From Moraxella oculi (GTDB lineage: Bacteria; Pseudomonadota; Gammaproteobacteria; Pseudomonadales; Moraxellaceae), in assembly GCF_023336735.1 (NCBI RefSeq), contig NZ_JAMBAQ010000002.1, forward strand, positions 1-64,000: a stretch of DNA of 64,000 nt, in the 5' to 3' direction. The notes under the pieces were generated by a model. It was not told the DNA's origin, searched no databases, and saw nothing but the letters and a program-made list of their open reading frames with translations. This document shows positions 1-8,826 of the stretch, piece by piece; the first letter of the stretch is position 1; each line of letters starts with the position of its first letter. The position numbers and the translations under genes were made by a program.

Positions 1-60
1 AACGTCTTAGCGCCGATGGTAGTGTGGTTCGCCCATGTGAGAGTAGGTCATCGTCAGCAC
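1..60 (+). rRNA. rrf: 5S ribosomal RNA, 3' part
   Basis: The window opens inside a 5S rRNA gene. The stretch TAGCGCCGATGGTAGTGTGG near position 8, followed by GCCCATGTGAGAGTAGGTCA, matches the conserved 3' half of bacterial 5S rRNA in the same order and spacing as in E. coli. The 5' half lies outside the window. The 3' end is placed near 60 by analogy and could be off by a few bases. A strong terminator follows at 71-110, so this is the end of a ribosomal RNA operon. Confidence 0.93.
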
Positions 61-70
61 CTTATTTGAT

Positions 71-110
71 TACCCCCTTCATCAGATGATGGAGGGGGTA
101 TTGTTTTTTT
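71..110 (+). terminator. rRNA operon intrinsic terminator
   Basis: TACCCCCTTCATC pairs with GATGATGGAGGGGGTA in a long GC-rich stem with a very short loop, followed by TTGTTTTTTT. This is a classical Rho-independent terminator directly behind the 5S gene. Confidence 0.92.
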
Positions 111-199
111 AGTGGGGTTACATATATATAAATATATTGATAATATTGTAAAAAAGTGGCATAATTGATTCTAATTTGTTTGTTTTAAGGGTTTTATTT

Positions 200-658
200 A
201 TGATTACTCAGAAAGGTTTTACCTTAATTGAGCTATTGATAGTTATTGTCATCATTGGGGTTCTTGCGATGTTTGCCATTCCGCAGTTCCAAAGTCGAAC
301 GGCAATCGCTCAGGTTACTCGTGTAACAATGGAGACAAGCCAGCTTAGAAGTACGATAGATATTTGCTTGATGCAAGGAAGTAGTGGCACTAAGTGCCAG
401 TTAGGCTGGTCAAAGAGTAATTTGTTGCAAGACAGTGGCTCTGCCCCAGCTGCTACTGAGAACAATCCTGCAACTGGACAATCTGGTCTGATTGTTACTT
501 TAGGTGAAACATCAACTATTGAAGCAACCTTGGGTGGCGATGCTGCTCGGTCTTTACATGGCAAGAAAATTACTTGGAAGCGTGATGATAAAGGCGTTTG
601 GGCTTGTACAACCGATGTTGATGAAGATTTGCGGACGCAAGGATGTGGTGCAGCGTAA
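200..658 (+). CDS. Type IV prepilin (PilA-like major or minor pilin)
   Basis: The product is a 152-residue type IV prepilin. After export, a prepilin peptidase would cut the short leader MITQKG before Phe, methylate the new N-terminus and leave the FTLIELLIV helix that anchors and polymerises the pilin. The conserved Glu at mature position 5 is present. About 30 residues later the segment TMETSQLRSTIDICL resembles pilins of Acinetobacter and Psychrobacter. Four cysteines are visible, one pair around SSGTKC and one near the C-terminus (ACTTD and QGC), so two disulfides are possible. I chose ATG 200 over the upstream in-frame TTG at 176 because the prepilin leader starts there and TAAGG lies about 10 bases before it. 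The gene stands alone between the rRNA operon and rpsB, without other pilus genes. Whether it is the major pilin or a minor one cannot be decided here. Confidence 0.88.
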   Translation: MITQKGFTLIELLIVIVIIGVLAMFAIPQFQSRTAIAQVTRVTMETSQLRSTIDICLMQGSSGTKCQLGWSKSNLLQDSGSAPAATENNPATGQSGLIVTLGETSTIEATLGGDAARSLHGKKITWKRDDKGVWACTTDVDEDLRTQGCGAA

Positions 659-672
659 AGCAGATAATCTAA

Positions 673-701
673 TTGCTTTTTCATTCTTTATTTGGTACAA
701 T
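673..701 (+). promoter_or_regulatory. rpsB promoter
   Basis: TTGCTT (673-678) and TACAAT (696-701) are separated by 17 bases, an excellent sigma-70 promoter. Transcription should start near 708, about 170 bases before rpsB. It lies only 15 bases after the pilin stop codon. Confidence 0.75.
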
Positions 702-705
702 AATG

Positions 706-733
706 CGTCTATTTTTAATAGGCGTATTTTTTT
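706..733 (+). terminator. Hairpin with T-tract at the start of the rpsB transcript / end of the pilin transcript
   Basis: CGTCTAT pairs with ATAGGCG (one G-T pair) around a TTTTA loop and is followed by TATTTTTTTT. It looks like the pilin terminator, yet it starts at the predicted start point of the rpsB promoter. It could terminate the pilin mRNA and also form the 5' end of the rpsB mRNA. Confidence 0.6.
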
Positions 734-880
734 ATCAACACTACACACACAAAAGCTATGTGAAAAAGATGGCAGGGTGTTTGAAGGTTTGATTAATCTG
801 CTGTTCGGCAGATGCGTGCCTTTGAATTTGCTATTTTTACTTTTGTGGAGGCGTAACCCAACTTATTTTTAGGAAATTTT
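734..880 (+). promoter_or_regulatory. rpsB mRNA leader with stem-loop
   Basis: This untranslated leader contains a clear stem, ATCTGC (796-801) with GCAGAT (808-813), closing a TGTTCG loop. Gammaproteobacterial rpsB mRNAs are known to carry a leader through which S2 represses rpsB-tsf. The position and length fit such a leader, but I cannot align it to the known motif here. The ribosome site is AGGAAATTTT just before ATG 881. Confidence 0.45.
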
Positions 881-1696
881 ATGTCAGAAAAAAACCCAAC
901 TCAAATCTCAATGCGTGATTTGCTAGAAGCAGGTGCTCATTTTGGTCATCAAACTCGTTTTTGGAATCCAAAAATGAACCAATACATTTTTGGTGCTCGA
1001 AATCGCATTCACATCATTAATCTTGAGCATACTGTTAAACAATTCAATGAAGCGTTGACATTCGCCAATCAGCAAGCTGCTAACCGCAATAAAATCTTAT
1101 TCGTTGGCACTAAGCGTGCGGCCAGTGGCGTGATTCGTGAACAAGCACAGCGTGCGGGCATGCCTTATATCGATCATCGTTGGTTGGGTGGTACTTTGAC
1201 TAACTGGAAGACCATTCGTCAATCAATCACTCGTTTAAAAGAGTTAGAAAAGCAAGCCGAAGATGGTACTTTTGCTAAACTTACCAAGCGTGAAGCACTA
1301 GAGCGTACTCGAGACATGGAAAAGTTGGAGCGTGCCTTGGGTGGTATTAAGGAAATGGGCGGTTTGCCAGATGCACTGTTTGTGATTGATGTGGATCATG
1401 AAGCGATTGCTATCAAAGAAGCAAAGAATTTAGGCATTCCTGTCATCGGTATTGTTGATACCAACTCAAACCCTGACAATGTTGATTATGTCATCGCCGC
1501 TAACGATGATGCGATTCGTGCCGTTAGTCTTTATGCAACTGCCATGGCAGATGCCATCATTGCTGGTAAGGAGTATGCGAAGACTCAAGCTGGTAAATCT
1601 GAATTGGATGACGATAAAGCTGCCAATCGTGAGAATGCCACAGCGGAAGTTGAAGATAAAGTTGACCAAGCAGGTCAAGTAGTGAATAACTACTAA
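881..1696 (+). CDS. rpsB: 30S ribosomal protein S2
   Basis: Ribosomal protein S2 sits on the 30S subunit near the exit side of the mRNA channel and is needed for translation initiation. The 271-residue product matches the family along its length: [20 protein letters not shown] near the N-terminus, [22 protein letters not shown] in the middle, and [27 protein letters not shown] and NDDAIRAV later. The last 40 or so residues form an acidic, low-complexity tail that varies between species. It is the first gene of the usual rpsB-tsf operon, separated from tsf by an attenuator-like hairpin. Expression is probably set by the promoter at 673-701 and the leader. Confidence 0.98.
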   Translation: MSEKNPTQISMRDLLEAGAHFGHQTRFWNPKMNQYIFGARNRIHIINLEHTVKQFNEALTFANQQAANRNKILFVGTKRAASGVIREQAQRAGMPYIDHRWLGGTLTNWKTIRQSITRLKELEKQAEDGTFAKLTKREALERTRDMEKLERALGGIKEMGGLPDALFVIDVDHEAIAIKEAKNLGIPVIGIVDTNSNPDNVDYVIAANDDAIRAVSLYATAMADAIIAGKEYAKTQAGKSELDDDKAANRENATAEVEDKVDQAGQVVNNY

Positions 1697-1710
1697 TTTG
1701 GCAAAAATTT

Positions 1711-1741
1711 TAGACTCATTATTCACTGATGAGTCTATTTT
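1711..1741 (+). terminator. rpsB-tsf intergenic attenuator
   Basis: TAGACTCAT (1711-1719) pairs with ATGAGTCTA (1729-1737), followed by four T. A weak terminator at this place is known in E. coli, where it makes tsf less abundant than rpsB. The short T-run suggests partial termination. Confidence 0.65.
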
Positions 1742-1773
1742 CAAAAAGATTCAATTAAGAAAAGGCTGTAATT

Positions 1774-2652
1774 ATGTCTCAAGTATCTGCAAAAACCGTT
1801 AAAGAACTTCGTGACCGTACTGGTCTTGGCATGATGGAATGTAAAAAAGCACTGGAAGAAGCTGGTGGTGATATCGAACTTGCGATTGATAACTTGCGCA
1901 AATCAGGTCAAGCAAAAGCTGCTAAAAAAGCAGGTAACATCGCTGCTGATGGTGCAATCATTATTGCTCAAGATTCTGGTAAGGCATTGCTATTGGAAGT
2001 TAACTGTCAAACTGACTTTGTTGCAAAAGATGAAAACTTCACCGCATTTGCTAATAAAGTTGCTGATCTTGCATTAGCAAACAACACAACCAATGTAGAA
2101 ACCATCTCTGCATTGCCTTATGGTGATGGTCAAAGTGTTGAAGAGGCTCGTGTTGCTTTGGTTCAAAAAATCGGTGAAAATATTCAGATTCGTCGTGCTG
2201 AAATCATCGAAGGTGCCAATCTTGCTGCTTATCGTCATGGTTTGCGCATCGGTGTTGTGGTATCAATGGAAGGTGGTTCAGAAGAGCTTGGTAAATCTGT
2301 TGCGATGCAAGTTGCAGCATTCAACCCATTAGCTGTAAATGAAGATAGTGTGCCTGCTGATATCTTAGCTCGTGAAAAAGACATTATTGAAGCTAAGGCA
2401 AAAGAATCTGGCAAGCCAGAAGCTGTGATTGAAAAAATGATCACGGGTGGTATCCAAAAGTACCTAAACGAAGTAACTTTGGTTAATCAGCCTTATGTCA
2501 TTGACAATGATAAAAAAGTTGGTGATGTGTTAAAGGCTGAGAATGCTACTGTGCTAAGCTTCAAGCGTTTGGAAGTTGGTGAGGGCATTGAGAAAAAGCA
2601 GGAAGATTTTGCTGCTGAAGTTGCTGCTGCACAAGCCGCTGTTAAGGCATGA
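1774..2652 (+). CDS. tsf: Translation elongation factor Ts
   Basis: EF-Ts is the nucleotide-exchange factor that releases GDP from EF-Tu. The 292-residue product begins with the signature UBA-like N-terminal domain ([20 protein letters not shown]), followed by the core motif [16 protein letters not shown], whose TDFV segment contacts EF-Tu, and RRAEIIEG. The length is normal for gammaproteobacteria. It is the second gene of the rpsB-tsf operon, and a strong terminator follows 14 bases after the stop. Confidence 0.98.
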   Translation: MSQVSAKTVKELRDRTGLGMMECKKALEEAGGDIELAIDNLRKSGQAKAAKKAGNIAADGAIIIAQDSGKALLLEVNCQTDFVAKDENFTAFANKVADLALANNTTNVETISALPYGDGQSVEEARVALVQKIGENIQIRRAEIIEGANLAAYRHGLRIGVVVSMEGGSEELGKSVAMQVAAFNPLAVNEDSVPADILAREKDIIEAKAKESGKPEAVIEKMITGGIQKYLNEVTLVNQPYVIDNDKKVGDVLKAENATVLSFKRLEVGEGIEKKQEDFAAEVAAAQAAVKA

Positions 2653-2666
2653 TTTTGTTTTTTTCA

Positions 2667-2692
2667 AAAACGCACCAAAGGGTGCGTTTTTT
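2667..2692 (+). terminator. tsf intrinsic terminator
   Basis: AAAACGCACC pairs with GGTGCGTTTT around a four-base AAAG loop and runs into a T-tract. It closes the rpsB-tsf operon. Confidence 0.88.
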
Positions 2693-2794
2693 ATTACTTT
2701 TGAGTGGTGATGTCAATTAAATAAAGTTGGAAATTATTGAAAAAGACAGTAAAATGTTGTTTCATTCAGATTTTGACAATGATGGGAGAGAGTC

Positions 2795-3442
2795 ATGATT
2801 TTTGATAAAAATGAATTTATTAAATTATTGCTAGAATATCAAGTATTGAAGTTTGGTGAATTTACCCTAAAATCTGGTCGTGTGAGCCCTTATTTTTTTA
2901 ATGCTGGACTATTGTCTGGTGGTCGCGCTTTGGATATGTTGTCAAAAGGCTATGCCCAAGTGCTGTCGCAGTTTTTAAAAGATGTACCAGCCCCTACGAT
3001 TTTTGGAGCAGCTTATAAAGGCATACCATTTGTGGCAACAACGGCACAGACGCTTTGGCAGATTCATGGTATTGATGTTGCTTGGGGTTATAATCGCAAG
3101 GAAGTGAAAACACACGGCGAGGGTGGTTCTTTGGTGGGGGCTGATTTGAATGGCAAATCAGTGTGGGTGATTGATGATGTCATGACAGCAGGCACTGCTG
3201 TTCGAGAGGTGGTGGCAATTTTGGAGAATTCTGGTGCCAAGCTTGCTGGCATTGTCATCGCTCTTGATCGTAAAGAAAAAGGTCAAGATGAGCGTTCAGC
3301 AGTGCAACAGATTCAAGAAGATTTTGGAGTGCCTGTTCATGGTCTGGTCGATATTGATGACATCATTGCATTCTTAAAAAATGAGGGCGAGACTTCACAT
3401 TTGCCAAAAATGCTGGCGTATCGTGAGCAATACGGAGTATAG
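2795..3442 (+). CDS. pyrE: Orotate phosphoribosyltransferase
   Basis: PyrE joins orotate to PRPP to make orotidine 5'-phosphate, the fifth step of UMP synthesis. The 215-residue product shows FGEFTLKSGRVSPYFFNAG near residue 20, a substrate loop containing YNRKEVKTHGEGG (the flexible loop with the conserved Lys and His), and the PRPP-binding signature VWVIDDVMTAGTA around residue 125. GGGAGAGAG precedes the ATG. The next gene, gshB, starts 6 bases after the stop, so the two are probably co-transcribed. Confidence 0.97.
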   Translation: MIFDKNEFIKLLLEYQVLKFGEFTLKSGRVSPYFFNAGLLSGGRALDMLSKGYAQVLSQFLKDVPAPTIFGAAYKGIPFVATTAQTLWQIHGIDVAWGYNRKEVKTHGEGGSLVGADLNGKSVWVIDDVMTAGTAVREVVAILENSGAKLAGIVIALDRKEKGQDERSAVQQIQEDFGVPVHGLVDIDDIIAFLKNEGETSHLPKMLAYREQYGV

Positions 3443-3448
3443 GACGGC

Positions 3449-4411
3449 ATGAATAAGCTTAATTTTTTAATCATCATGGATGACATCGCAACCATCAATT
3501 ATAAAAAAGATACTTCACTGGCGATGGCTTGGGCAATCAGTGATAAAGGACATGGGCTTAATTACTGCCAAATTGAGGATTTGTGGCTAAATCAGGGTAC
3601 TTTAATGATTGATGCTCAACCCTTGCAGGTCTTTAAAAATCCTACATATTTTTATCAACTGGGTGAGAAAAACACCACTAAAGCCACAACATTCGATGTG
3701 ATCTTAATGCGTAAAGATCCGCCATTTGATATGAATTTTTTATATGCGTTACATCTGCTTGATTATGCTAAAAGGGCAGGGGTGTTGGTGGTCAATGATC
3801 CAAAATCGGTGCGTGCTTGCAATGAAAAGCTATTTGCCACACAATTTAGTGAATTGATGAGTCCAACCATTGTTACGAGCAAACAATCACACATTCGTGC
3901 TTTTATTCAAGAGCATGACGATGTGATTGTTAAGCCACTTGATGGTATGGGGGGAATGGGTGTTTTTCGTCTAACTGCTAATGGTTCAAATATTGGTGCG
4001 ACCATAGAAATGCTGACAAAAATGCAGTCAGTGCCAATCATGGCTCAAAAATACCTTCCTGAAATTCAAGATGGCGATAAACGCGTGCTGATTGTTGGTG
4101 GTAAAGTCGTGCCTTACTGTTTGGCTCGCATACCGCAAGATGGTGAGACGCGTGGTAATTTGGCGGCGGGCGGTCTTGGCGTGGCGATGCCATTGAGTGA
4201 TGCAGAAATGGCGGTTGCACAGCAAGTGGCCCCTACATTGCTTGAAAAGGGGTTGTATTTTGTGGGTCTTGATTTGATTGGTGCAAAAATCACTGAAATC
4301 AATGTTACCTCTCCGACTTGTGTGCGTGAAATTGATGAACAATGTGGCACACAGATTGCCGTTGATTTTATTGAATACCTTGAGAATTTATTAAGTTTAC
4401 TTAAAAAATAA
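3449..4411 (+). CDS. gshB: Glutathione synthase
   Basis: GshB is the ATP-grasp ligase that adds glycine to gamma-glutamylcysteine to form glutathione in the cytoplasm. The 320-residue product has the family motifs: KDPPFDMNFLYALHLLDYA, VNDPKSVRACNEKL, the ATP-grasp lysine and glycine loop VKPLDGMGGMGVFRL, DGDKRVLIVGG, and RGNLAAGG. The C-terminus with EINVTSPTCVREI carries metal- and ATP-binding residues. It follows pyrE by 6 bases. No clear terminator follows. A loose AAGCCAT/ATGGCTT hairpin near 4436-4462 lacks a T-run. Confidence 0.96.
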   Translation: MNKLNFLIIMDDIATINYKKDTSLAMAWAISDKGHGLNYCQIEDLWLNQGTLMIDAQPLQVFKNPTYFYQLGEKNTTKATTFDVILMRKDPPFDMNFLYALHLLDYAKRAGVLVVNDPKSVRACNEKLFATQFSELMSPTIVTSKQSHIRAFIQEHDDVIVKPLDGMGGMGVFRLTANGSNIGATIEMLTKMQSVPIMAQKYLPEIQDGDKRVLIVGGKVVPYCLARIPQDGETRGNLAAGGLGVAMPLSDAEMAVAQQVAPTLLEKGLYFVGLDLIGAKITEINVTSPTCVREIDEQCGTQIAVDFIEYLENLLSLLKK

Positions 4412-4770
4412 TGGGTAAGAATTTTGCTTTTATAAAAGCCATCAAAGCTTAAAGCATGGCTTCATAATCTTGATGGTGTGGGCTATTATAAGCTTCATTG
4501 CATCAATTACTCAGTACCAGAGTATGGGATGCTGCCTGTCTTTGTTATATTCTTGATGCGATTTTGATGGCAAAATTGATGATGCGTGGTCTTTGGCGAT
4601 GTAAGGATCGTCTATTGCTTTAAAAAGACAAATTGATGTCGTGATGGCTTTTTGTGATCGTCGAAATTTGATTTTGTTGTGGCATGCTGTTGTGTCACAA
4701 CATTGGGATATAAAGTGGTGTTGAGGGTCTTGGTTGGTTTTATCGTCATCAAATCTTTAAAATTCATCGG
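4412..4770. other. Intergenic region before phoX
   Basis: This stretch between gshB and the phoX regulatory site holds no convincing gene. There is a weak hairpin at about 4436-4462 (AAGCCAT with ATGGCTT). TCGTCAT at 4743-4749 could be an extra half Pho site upstream of the main box. Confidence 0.5.
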
Positions 4771-4788
4771 CGTTCATCAAATTGTCAT
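4771..4788 (+). promoter_or_regulatory. Pho box (PhoB binding site) upstream of phoX
   Basis: CGTTCAT-CAAA-TTGTCAT has the exact architecture of a Pho box: two 7-bp direct repeats close to CTGTCAT separated by an AT-rich 4-bp linker, an 11-bp period. It sits about 55 bases before the phoX start, where PhoB would replace a -35 element. A possible -10 (TATGCA) lies at 4804-4809. Regulation by phosphate starvation is inferred. Confidence 0.65.
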
Positions 4789-4841
4789 AAAAAACCCCTA
4801 AGCTATGCATGTATTTGATTTGTCTAGCTTTGGAGTACGCC

Positions 4842-6947
4842 ATGCCATCATACAACGATGAAATCCACATCCATGATCACGACGAAATTGTCGAAGATTC
4901 TAATCCAACTAATAATCCAGAATTTGCTGATTTGTTGGTCAGTAGGCGTTCAATTTTAAAGGGCGGTGCTGGTTTGATGACTTCAGCTTTCTTTGGTGGG
5001 CTTTCTCTGTCTGCCCTTGCACAACCAGATGCCATAAAAGAGCATTTAAAAAGACCATCGAAACTGAAGTTTTCCGCCGTGCCTCACCATATGGGCGAAG
5101 ATATGTTGGTTGCTGACGGTTATCGTGCTGAGATGATCTTGCCTATGGGTACGCCGATTGTGGACGGTGTTGGTGAGTGGACAGATGATCGCATGGTATT
5201 GGGTGAGTCTTTTAAGTATCGCATGGGTGATAATCATGATGGCATGTGGTTTTTTGGTCTAAAAGATGGCAGATACGCCCCAGAAGTTTCGGAGCGTGGA
5301 CTGTTGGCGATGAACCACGAATACACCAATCCCAACTTAAATCCTATTGAAAATTACACCATTGATGATCCAGCGGCACCGAAAATTTACCAAAAAAGAC
5401 GATTGGCGTCTGATGTTCGCCGTGAGATCCATGCTCATGGTGTGTCGGTGGTGGAACTAAAACGCACGCCAACAGGTTATGAGCTTGTTAAGAATTCTCC
5501 ATTCAACAAGCGTTATACCAGTGGAACGCCAACAAGATTATCAGGTGTGGCCAAGGGTCATGACTTTGTCAAAACTAAAATAGATCCCAAAGGCCTTAGT
5601 AGCGTTGGTATTAACAATCAGTGCGGTGCAGGGCTGTCGCCATGGGGAACTTATTTGACGACCGAAGAGAACTTTTTAAATGTATTTGCTCGTGGTGCGG
5701 ACAAACACATCATTGGCGATGATAATGATAAGCGTGCTGCTCGTTATGGACTGAAAGAAAATAAGATTGGCGATTCTTCTTATTCATGGCACACACCTGC
5801 AGATGGTCATCAAGGTGAGTTTGACCATTGGGATGTGACCGCTCAACAATCATCAATCCTTGCTACTGATGACCATCGCAATACTTTCAATACTTTTGGC
5901 TACATTACTGAAATCGATCCTTTTTCACCCAGTTCACAAGCTGTCAAACGCACCAGTCTTGGGCGATTTGCACACGAAAATTGTGCATTTGCACCACCTG
6001 TGGAGAACGAACCCCTTGTGTTTTATATGGGAGATGATGCAAGAGGTGAGTACATTTACAAATTTGTCTCACAAGCGAAATGGTCAAACGCTGATATTGG
6101 TAAGGGGTTATCAGCTGGTGATAAATATTTAGACAAAGGTACGCTATATGCGGCAGTCTTTCATGAAAATGGCACGGGGGAGTGGCGAGAGCTGTCTAAG
6201 CAAAATCCACTTTTATCGGATTTTAAAGATGATGCTGAGATTGCCATTTTTGCGCGTATGGCAGCTGACAAAGTGGGGGCAACCAAAATGGACAGACCAG
6301 AGTGGGTGTCGGTCAGTCCAGTTACTCAAGAAGTTTATGTAACACTCACCAATAATTCAAAGCGTAAACAAGAAGATGTCAATGCGGCTAATCCTAGAAG
6401 TTATGATGGTAAGGGTAATAAGCATGGTCATATCATTCGCTTTGCTGAGCGTCAAGGTCAAGCAGGTAATCAATTTGTTTGGGATATTTATCTGTTTGCA
6501 GCACCGCATGATAAGGATGAAGAAAATCTGTCTGGGTTGACTGCTGAAAATGATTTGTCAGCTCCAGATGGCCTGTTCTTTGATCCAAGGGGTGTGCTGT
6601 GGATTCAGACTGATGATGGGGCATATACGGACACAACCAATTGTATGCTATTGGCAGCCTTACCGAATAAGGTCGGTGATGGCACAATGATCACCACCAG
6701 TGCGGGCATGACCACTCACATGGGTGCATTTACCACGCCTGACACACTAAAACGCTTTTTTGTTGGTCCAAAAGGCTGTGAGGTAACAGGAATCACCATG
6801 ACACCAGATTGTAAAGCATTGCTGATTAATATTCAGCATCCAGAAGGTAGGTTTGGTGCAGTCAAGGGTGGCAAGACACCCCGTTCGGCTACCGTAGTGA
6901 TTACCAAAAAAGATGGTGGTGTGATATTGGCTGAGTCGTTTGCTTAG
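4842..6947 (+). CDS. phoX: PhoX-type alkaline phosphatase, Tat-exported
   Basis: PhoX (DUF839 family) is a periplasmic phosphomonoesterase that uses calcium and iron to release phosphate from organic phosphates. The 701-residue product has a twin-arginine signal, SRRSILKGGAG at residues 34-44 followed by a hydrophobic stretch ending near SALAQ, so it is exported folded with its metals. Family features include GLLAMNHEYTNP, CGAGLSPWGTYLTTEEN, GRFAHENCAF, VFYMGDDARGEYIYKFVS and the late ENDLSAPDGLFFDPRGVLW. I chose ATG 4842 because GGAG lies 6 bases upstream; an ATG at 4809 lacks a ribosome site. The Pho box upstream suggests PhoB control. A terminator follows the gene, so it is a single-gene unit. 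Confidence 0.93.
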   Translation: MPSYNDEIHIHDHDEIVEDSNPTNNPEFADLLVSRRSILKGGAGLMTSAFFGGLSLSALAQPDAIKEHLKRPSKLKFSAVPHHMGEDMLVADGYRAEMILPMGTPIVDGVGEWTDDRMVLGESFKYRMGDNHDGMWFFGLKDGRYAPEVSERGLLAMNHEYTNPNLNPIENYTIDDPAAPKIYQKRRLASDVRREIHAHGVSVVELKRTPTGYELVKNSPFNKRYTSGTPTRLSGVAKGHDFVKTKIDPKGLSSVGINNQCGAGLSPWGTYLTTEENFLNVFARGADKHIIGDDNDKRAARYGLKENKIGDSSYSWHTPADGHQGEFDHWDVTAQQSSILATDDHRNTFNTFGYITEIDPFSPSSQAVKRTSLGRFAHENCAFAPPVENEPLVFYMGDDARGEYIYKFVSQAKWSNADIGKGLSAGDKYLDKGTLYAAVFHENGTGEWRELSKQNPLLSDFKDDAEIAIFARMAADKVGATKMDRPEWVSVSPVTQEVYVTLTNNSKRKQEDVNAANPRSYDGKGNKHGHIIRFAERQGQAGNQFVWDIYLFAAPHDKDEENLSGLTAENDLSAPDGLFFDPRGVLWIQTDDGAYTDTTNCMLLAALPNKVGDGTMITTSAGMTTHMGAFTTPDTLKRFFVGPKGCEVTGITMTPDCKALLINIQHPEGRFGAVKGGKTPRSATVVITKKDGGVILAESFA

Positions 6948-6972
6948 TAATAACGGTACTGACAGAGTGATT

Positions 6973-6997
6973 AAGAGTGGATTTTCCACTCTTTTTT
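6973..6997 (+). terminator. phoX intrinsic terminator
   Basis: AAGAGTGG (6973-6980) pairs with CCACTCTT (6986-6993) around ATTTT, followed by a T-run. Confidence 0.87.
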
Positions 6998-7185
6998 ATT
7001 TTAAAACATTTATCAAGTTGTAAAAAATGTTTTAAAAAATCTCTTCGATAGATTTCTTGATGGCGAATGTTTGATGGATTTTTGTAAGGTGTATAAATTT
7101 TTCTTGTAATTATTTAAAATTTATTTCAAAATATTGTATTGACTGGTTTTTTTGCCAGTTGATAGCAATGTGTGAGGGATAAAAT

Positions 7186-8271
7186 ATGAATGTGTTGATG
7201 ATGGCGGCAGGGACAGGTGGGCATGTCTTTCCTGCTTTGGCGGTTGCAGATGAGCTGACCAAAAGAGGTGCGGCGATACATTGGCTTGGGACGCCAAATG
7301 GCATGGAAAATGATTTGGTTGCTAAGCATGGGTATGCCATGCACCACATTCAAATGCAAGGTTTGAGAGGTAAGGGTTTGGCACGCATGATAAAACTGCC
7401 TTTCATGCTTTTAAAATCGGTCATCGATGCTCGCAAGGTCATTGCAAACGAACGGATTGATGTCGTGGTAGGTTTTGGTGGTTATGTAACAGCACCAGGG
7501 GGACTGGCAGCAAAACTTGCCAAAAAGCCACTCATCATTCATGAGCAAAATGCCATTGTTGGTATGAGTAATAAGAATTTGGCTCGTCATGCTGATGTGA
7601 TCTTGCAAGCATTTGATGGGGCGTTTGTCCATACGCATAAAGAACGCTTGATGACAGTGGGTAATCCCGTGCGTACAAGCATTGCGAATATTGAACCGCC
7701 TGCTTCTCGTTATGAGTGTCATGATGTCTCTCCATTAAAGGTGTTGGTGGTGGGTGGTTCGCTTGGTGCAAAAGCAATCAACACTGCCATTGTGAACTTA
7801 TTAAAACTGAGCAATAAACCCTTATCCATCAAGCATCAATGCGGCAAGGATAACTTTGATGAAATGCTGGTTGCCTACTCACAAGCAGGCATTGATATGA
7901 ATAGGCATACCGTACAACCGCTTGCCTTTATTGACGATATGGCGGCCGCTTATGCTTGGGCGGATGTGGTGGTGTGTCGTGCTGGAGCGTTGACCGTTAC
8001 TGAGATTGGCAATGCTGGTGTGGCGGCGATTTTTATCCCTTTACCGACTGCGGTAGATGACCATCAAACCTTTAATGCCAAGTCCTTAACCGATAAGGGA
8101 GCGGGGATTTTATTACCTCAAAGTGAGCTATCAGGGGAGAAATTGGCACAGATTCTGGGTGATTTGACCCGTGAACAATGTTTGGCAATGGCACAAAAAG
8201 CCCATTCAATGGCAAATCCAAAGGCAGCTGAACAAGTGGCGGATATTGTGGAGAGTGCGGTTAAAAAATAG
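7186..8271 (+). CDS. murG: UDP-GlcNAc:lipid I N-acetylglucosaminyltransferase
   Basis: MurG transfers GlcNAc from UDP-GlcNAc to lipid I on the inner face of the membrane, giving lipid II for peptidoglycan synthesis. The 361-residue product carries the N-terminal glycine loop AAGTGGHVFPALAVA, the middle region VVGFGGYVTAPGGLAA and HEQNAIVGMSNK, then the second Rossmann loop VVGGSLGAKAIN, the donor-site segment VVCRAGALTVTEI and PLPTAVDDHQTFNA. The length is standard. It opens the cell-wall/division cluster. Unlike the usual arrangement, murC is not directly next: a GNAT gene and a small unknown gene come between. Confidence 0.97.
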   Translation: MNVLMMAAGTGGHVFPALAVADELTKRGAAIHWLGTPNGMENDLVAKHGYAMHHIQMQGLRGKGLARMIKLPFMLLKSVIDARKVIANERIDVVVGFGGYVTAPGGLAAKLAKKPLIIHEQNAIVGMSNKNLARHADVILQAFDGAFVHTHKERLMTVGNPVRTSIANIEPPASRYECHDVSPLKVLVVGGSLGAKAINTAIVNLLKLSNKPLSIKHQCGKDNFDEMLVAYSQAGIDMNRHTVQPLAFIDDMAAAYAWADVVVCRAGALTVTEIGNAGVAAIFIPLPTAVDDHQTFNAKSLTDKGAGILLPQSELSGEKLAQILGDLTREQCLAMAQKAHSMANPKAAEQVADIVESAVKK

Positions 8272-8301
8272 TTTTGATGGTCTTGTAATGAGGTAATAAA
8301 A

Positions 8302-8826
8302 ATGTTTCACCATAAAATCAACGACACATTAAACCTGGCCTTGGTGCATTCATCATTTGCCAGTCAAATGAATGACATTGTTAATGTGCAAAAAGACTAC
8401 TTGGGTGAATGGCTACCATGGGCGAATGACTTTAGCGAAAATAGCTATTGTGAATTTGTCAAATTTGCTCTACATCAATATGCTGAGAATAAAGCCATTC
8501 ACACCCATGTTATTTATGAAGATAAAATTATTGGTGCGGTGAGCTTAAATAATATTTATCATCATCTAAAAAAGGCGGAAATCGGCTATTGGCTACGCCA
8601 AGATTATCAAGGGCGTGGCATCATGAGTCTTGCGGTGCGTGCCATCATGGATATTGCGAAAAATACCTACGGCATGGAAGTGGTGGATATTAAAGCGGGC
8701 GAGCACAATATCCCAAGCCGACGAGTTGCTGAGCGACTGGGATTTGAGTTTTGCGGGATCATTGCCAATAATGAAAATGTTAATGGTGACATCATTAACC
8801 ATGCGGTTTATACTTATCGGTTTTGA
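8302..8826 (+). CDS. GNAT acetyltransferase, RimJ/RimL-like
   Basis: The 174-residue product is a GNAT-fold N-acetyltransferase of the RimJ/RimL type. The acetyl-CoA loop is visible as RQDYQGRGIM around residues 97-106, preceded by AEIGYWL and followed by NIPSRRVAERLGFEFCGI, the typical end of the fold. Such enzymes acetylate N-terminal amino groups of ribosomal proteins or small molecules; the substrate cannot be told here. The gene lies 30 bases after murG with TGAGGT before its start, so it may be in the same transcript. It is not part of the canonical murG-murC-ddl order and may be a lineage-specific addition. Confidence 0.85.
   Translation: MFHHKINDTLNLALVHSSFASQMNDIVNVQKDYLGEWLPWANDFSENSYCEFVKFALHQYAENKAIHTHVIYEDKIIGAVSLNNIYHHLKKAEIGYWLRQDYQGRGIMSLAVRAIMDIAKNTYGMEVVDIKAGEHNIPSRRVAERLGFEFCGIIANNENVNGDIINHAVYTYRF

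Noticed and set aside
504-872. Plus-strand open frame overlapping the pilin end and the rpsB leader
   Set aside because: It overlaps the pilin gene, the rpsB promoter and leader, has no ribosome site and reads as non-protein-like sequence.
4412-4841. Possible degraded gene between gshB and phoX
   Set aside because: Short open pieces exist but no frame is open for long and none resembles a known protein.
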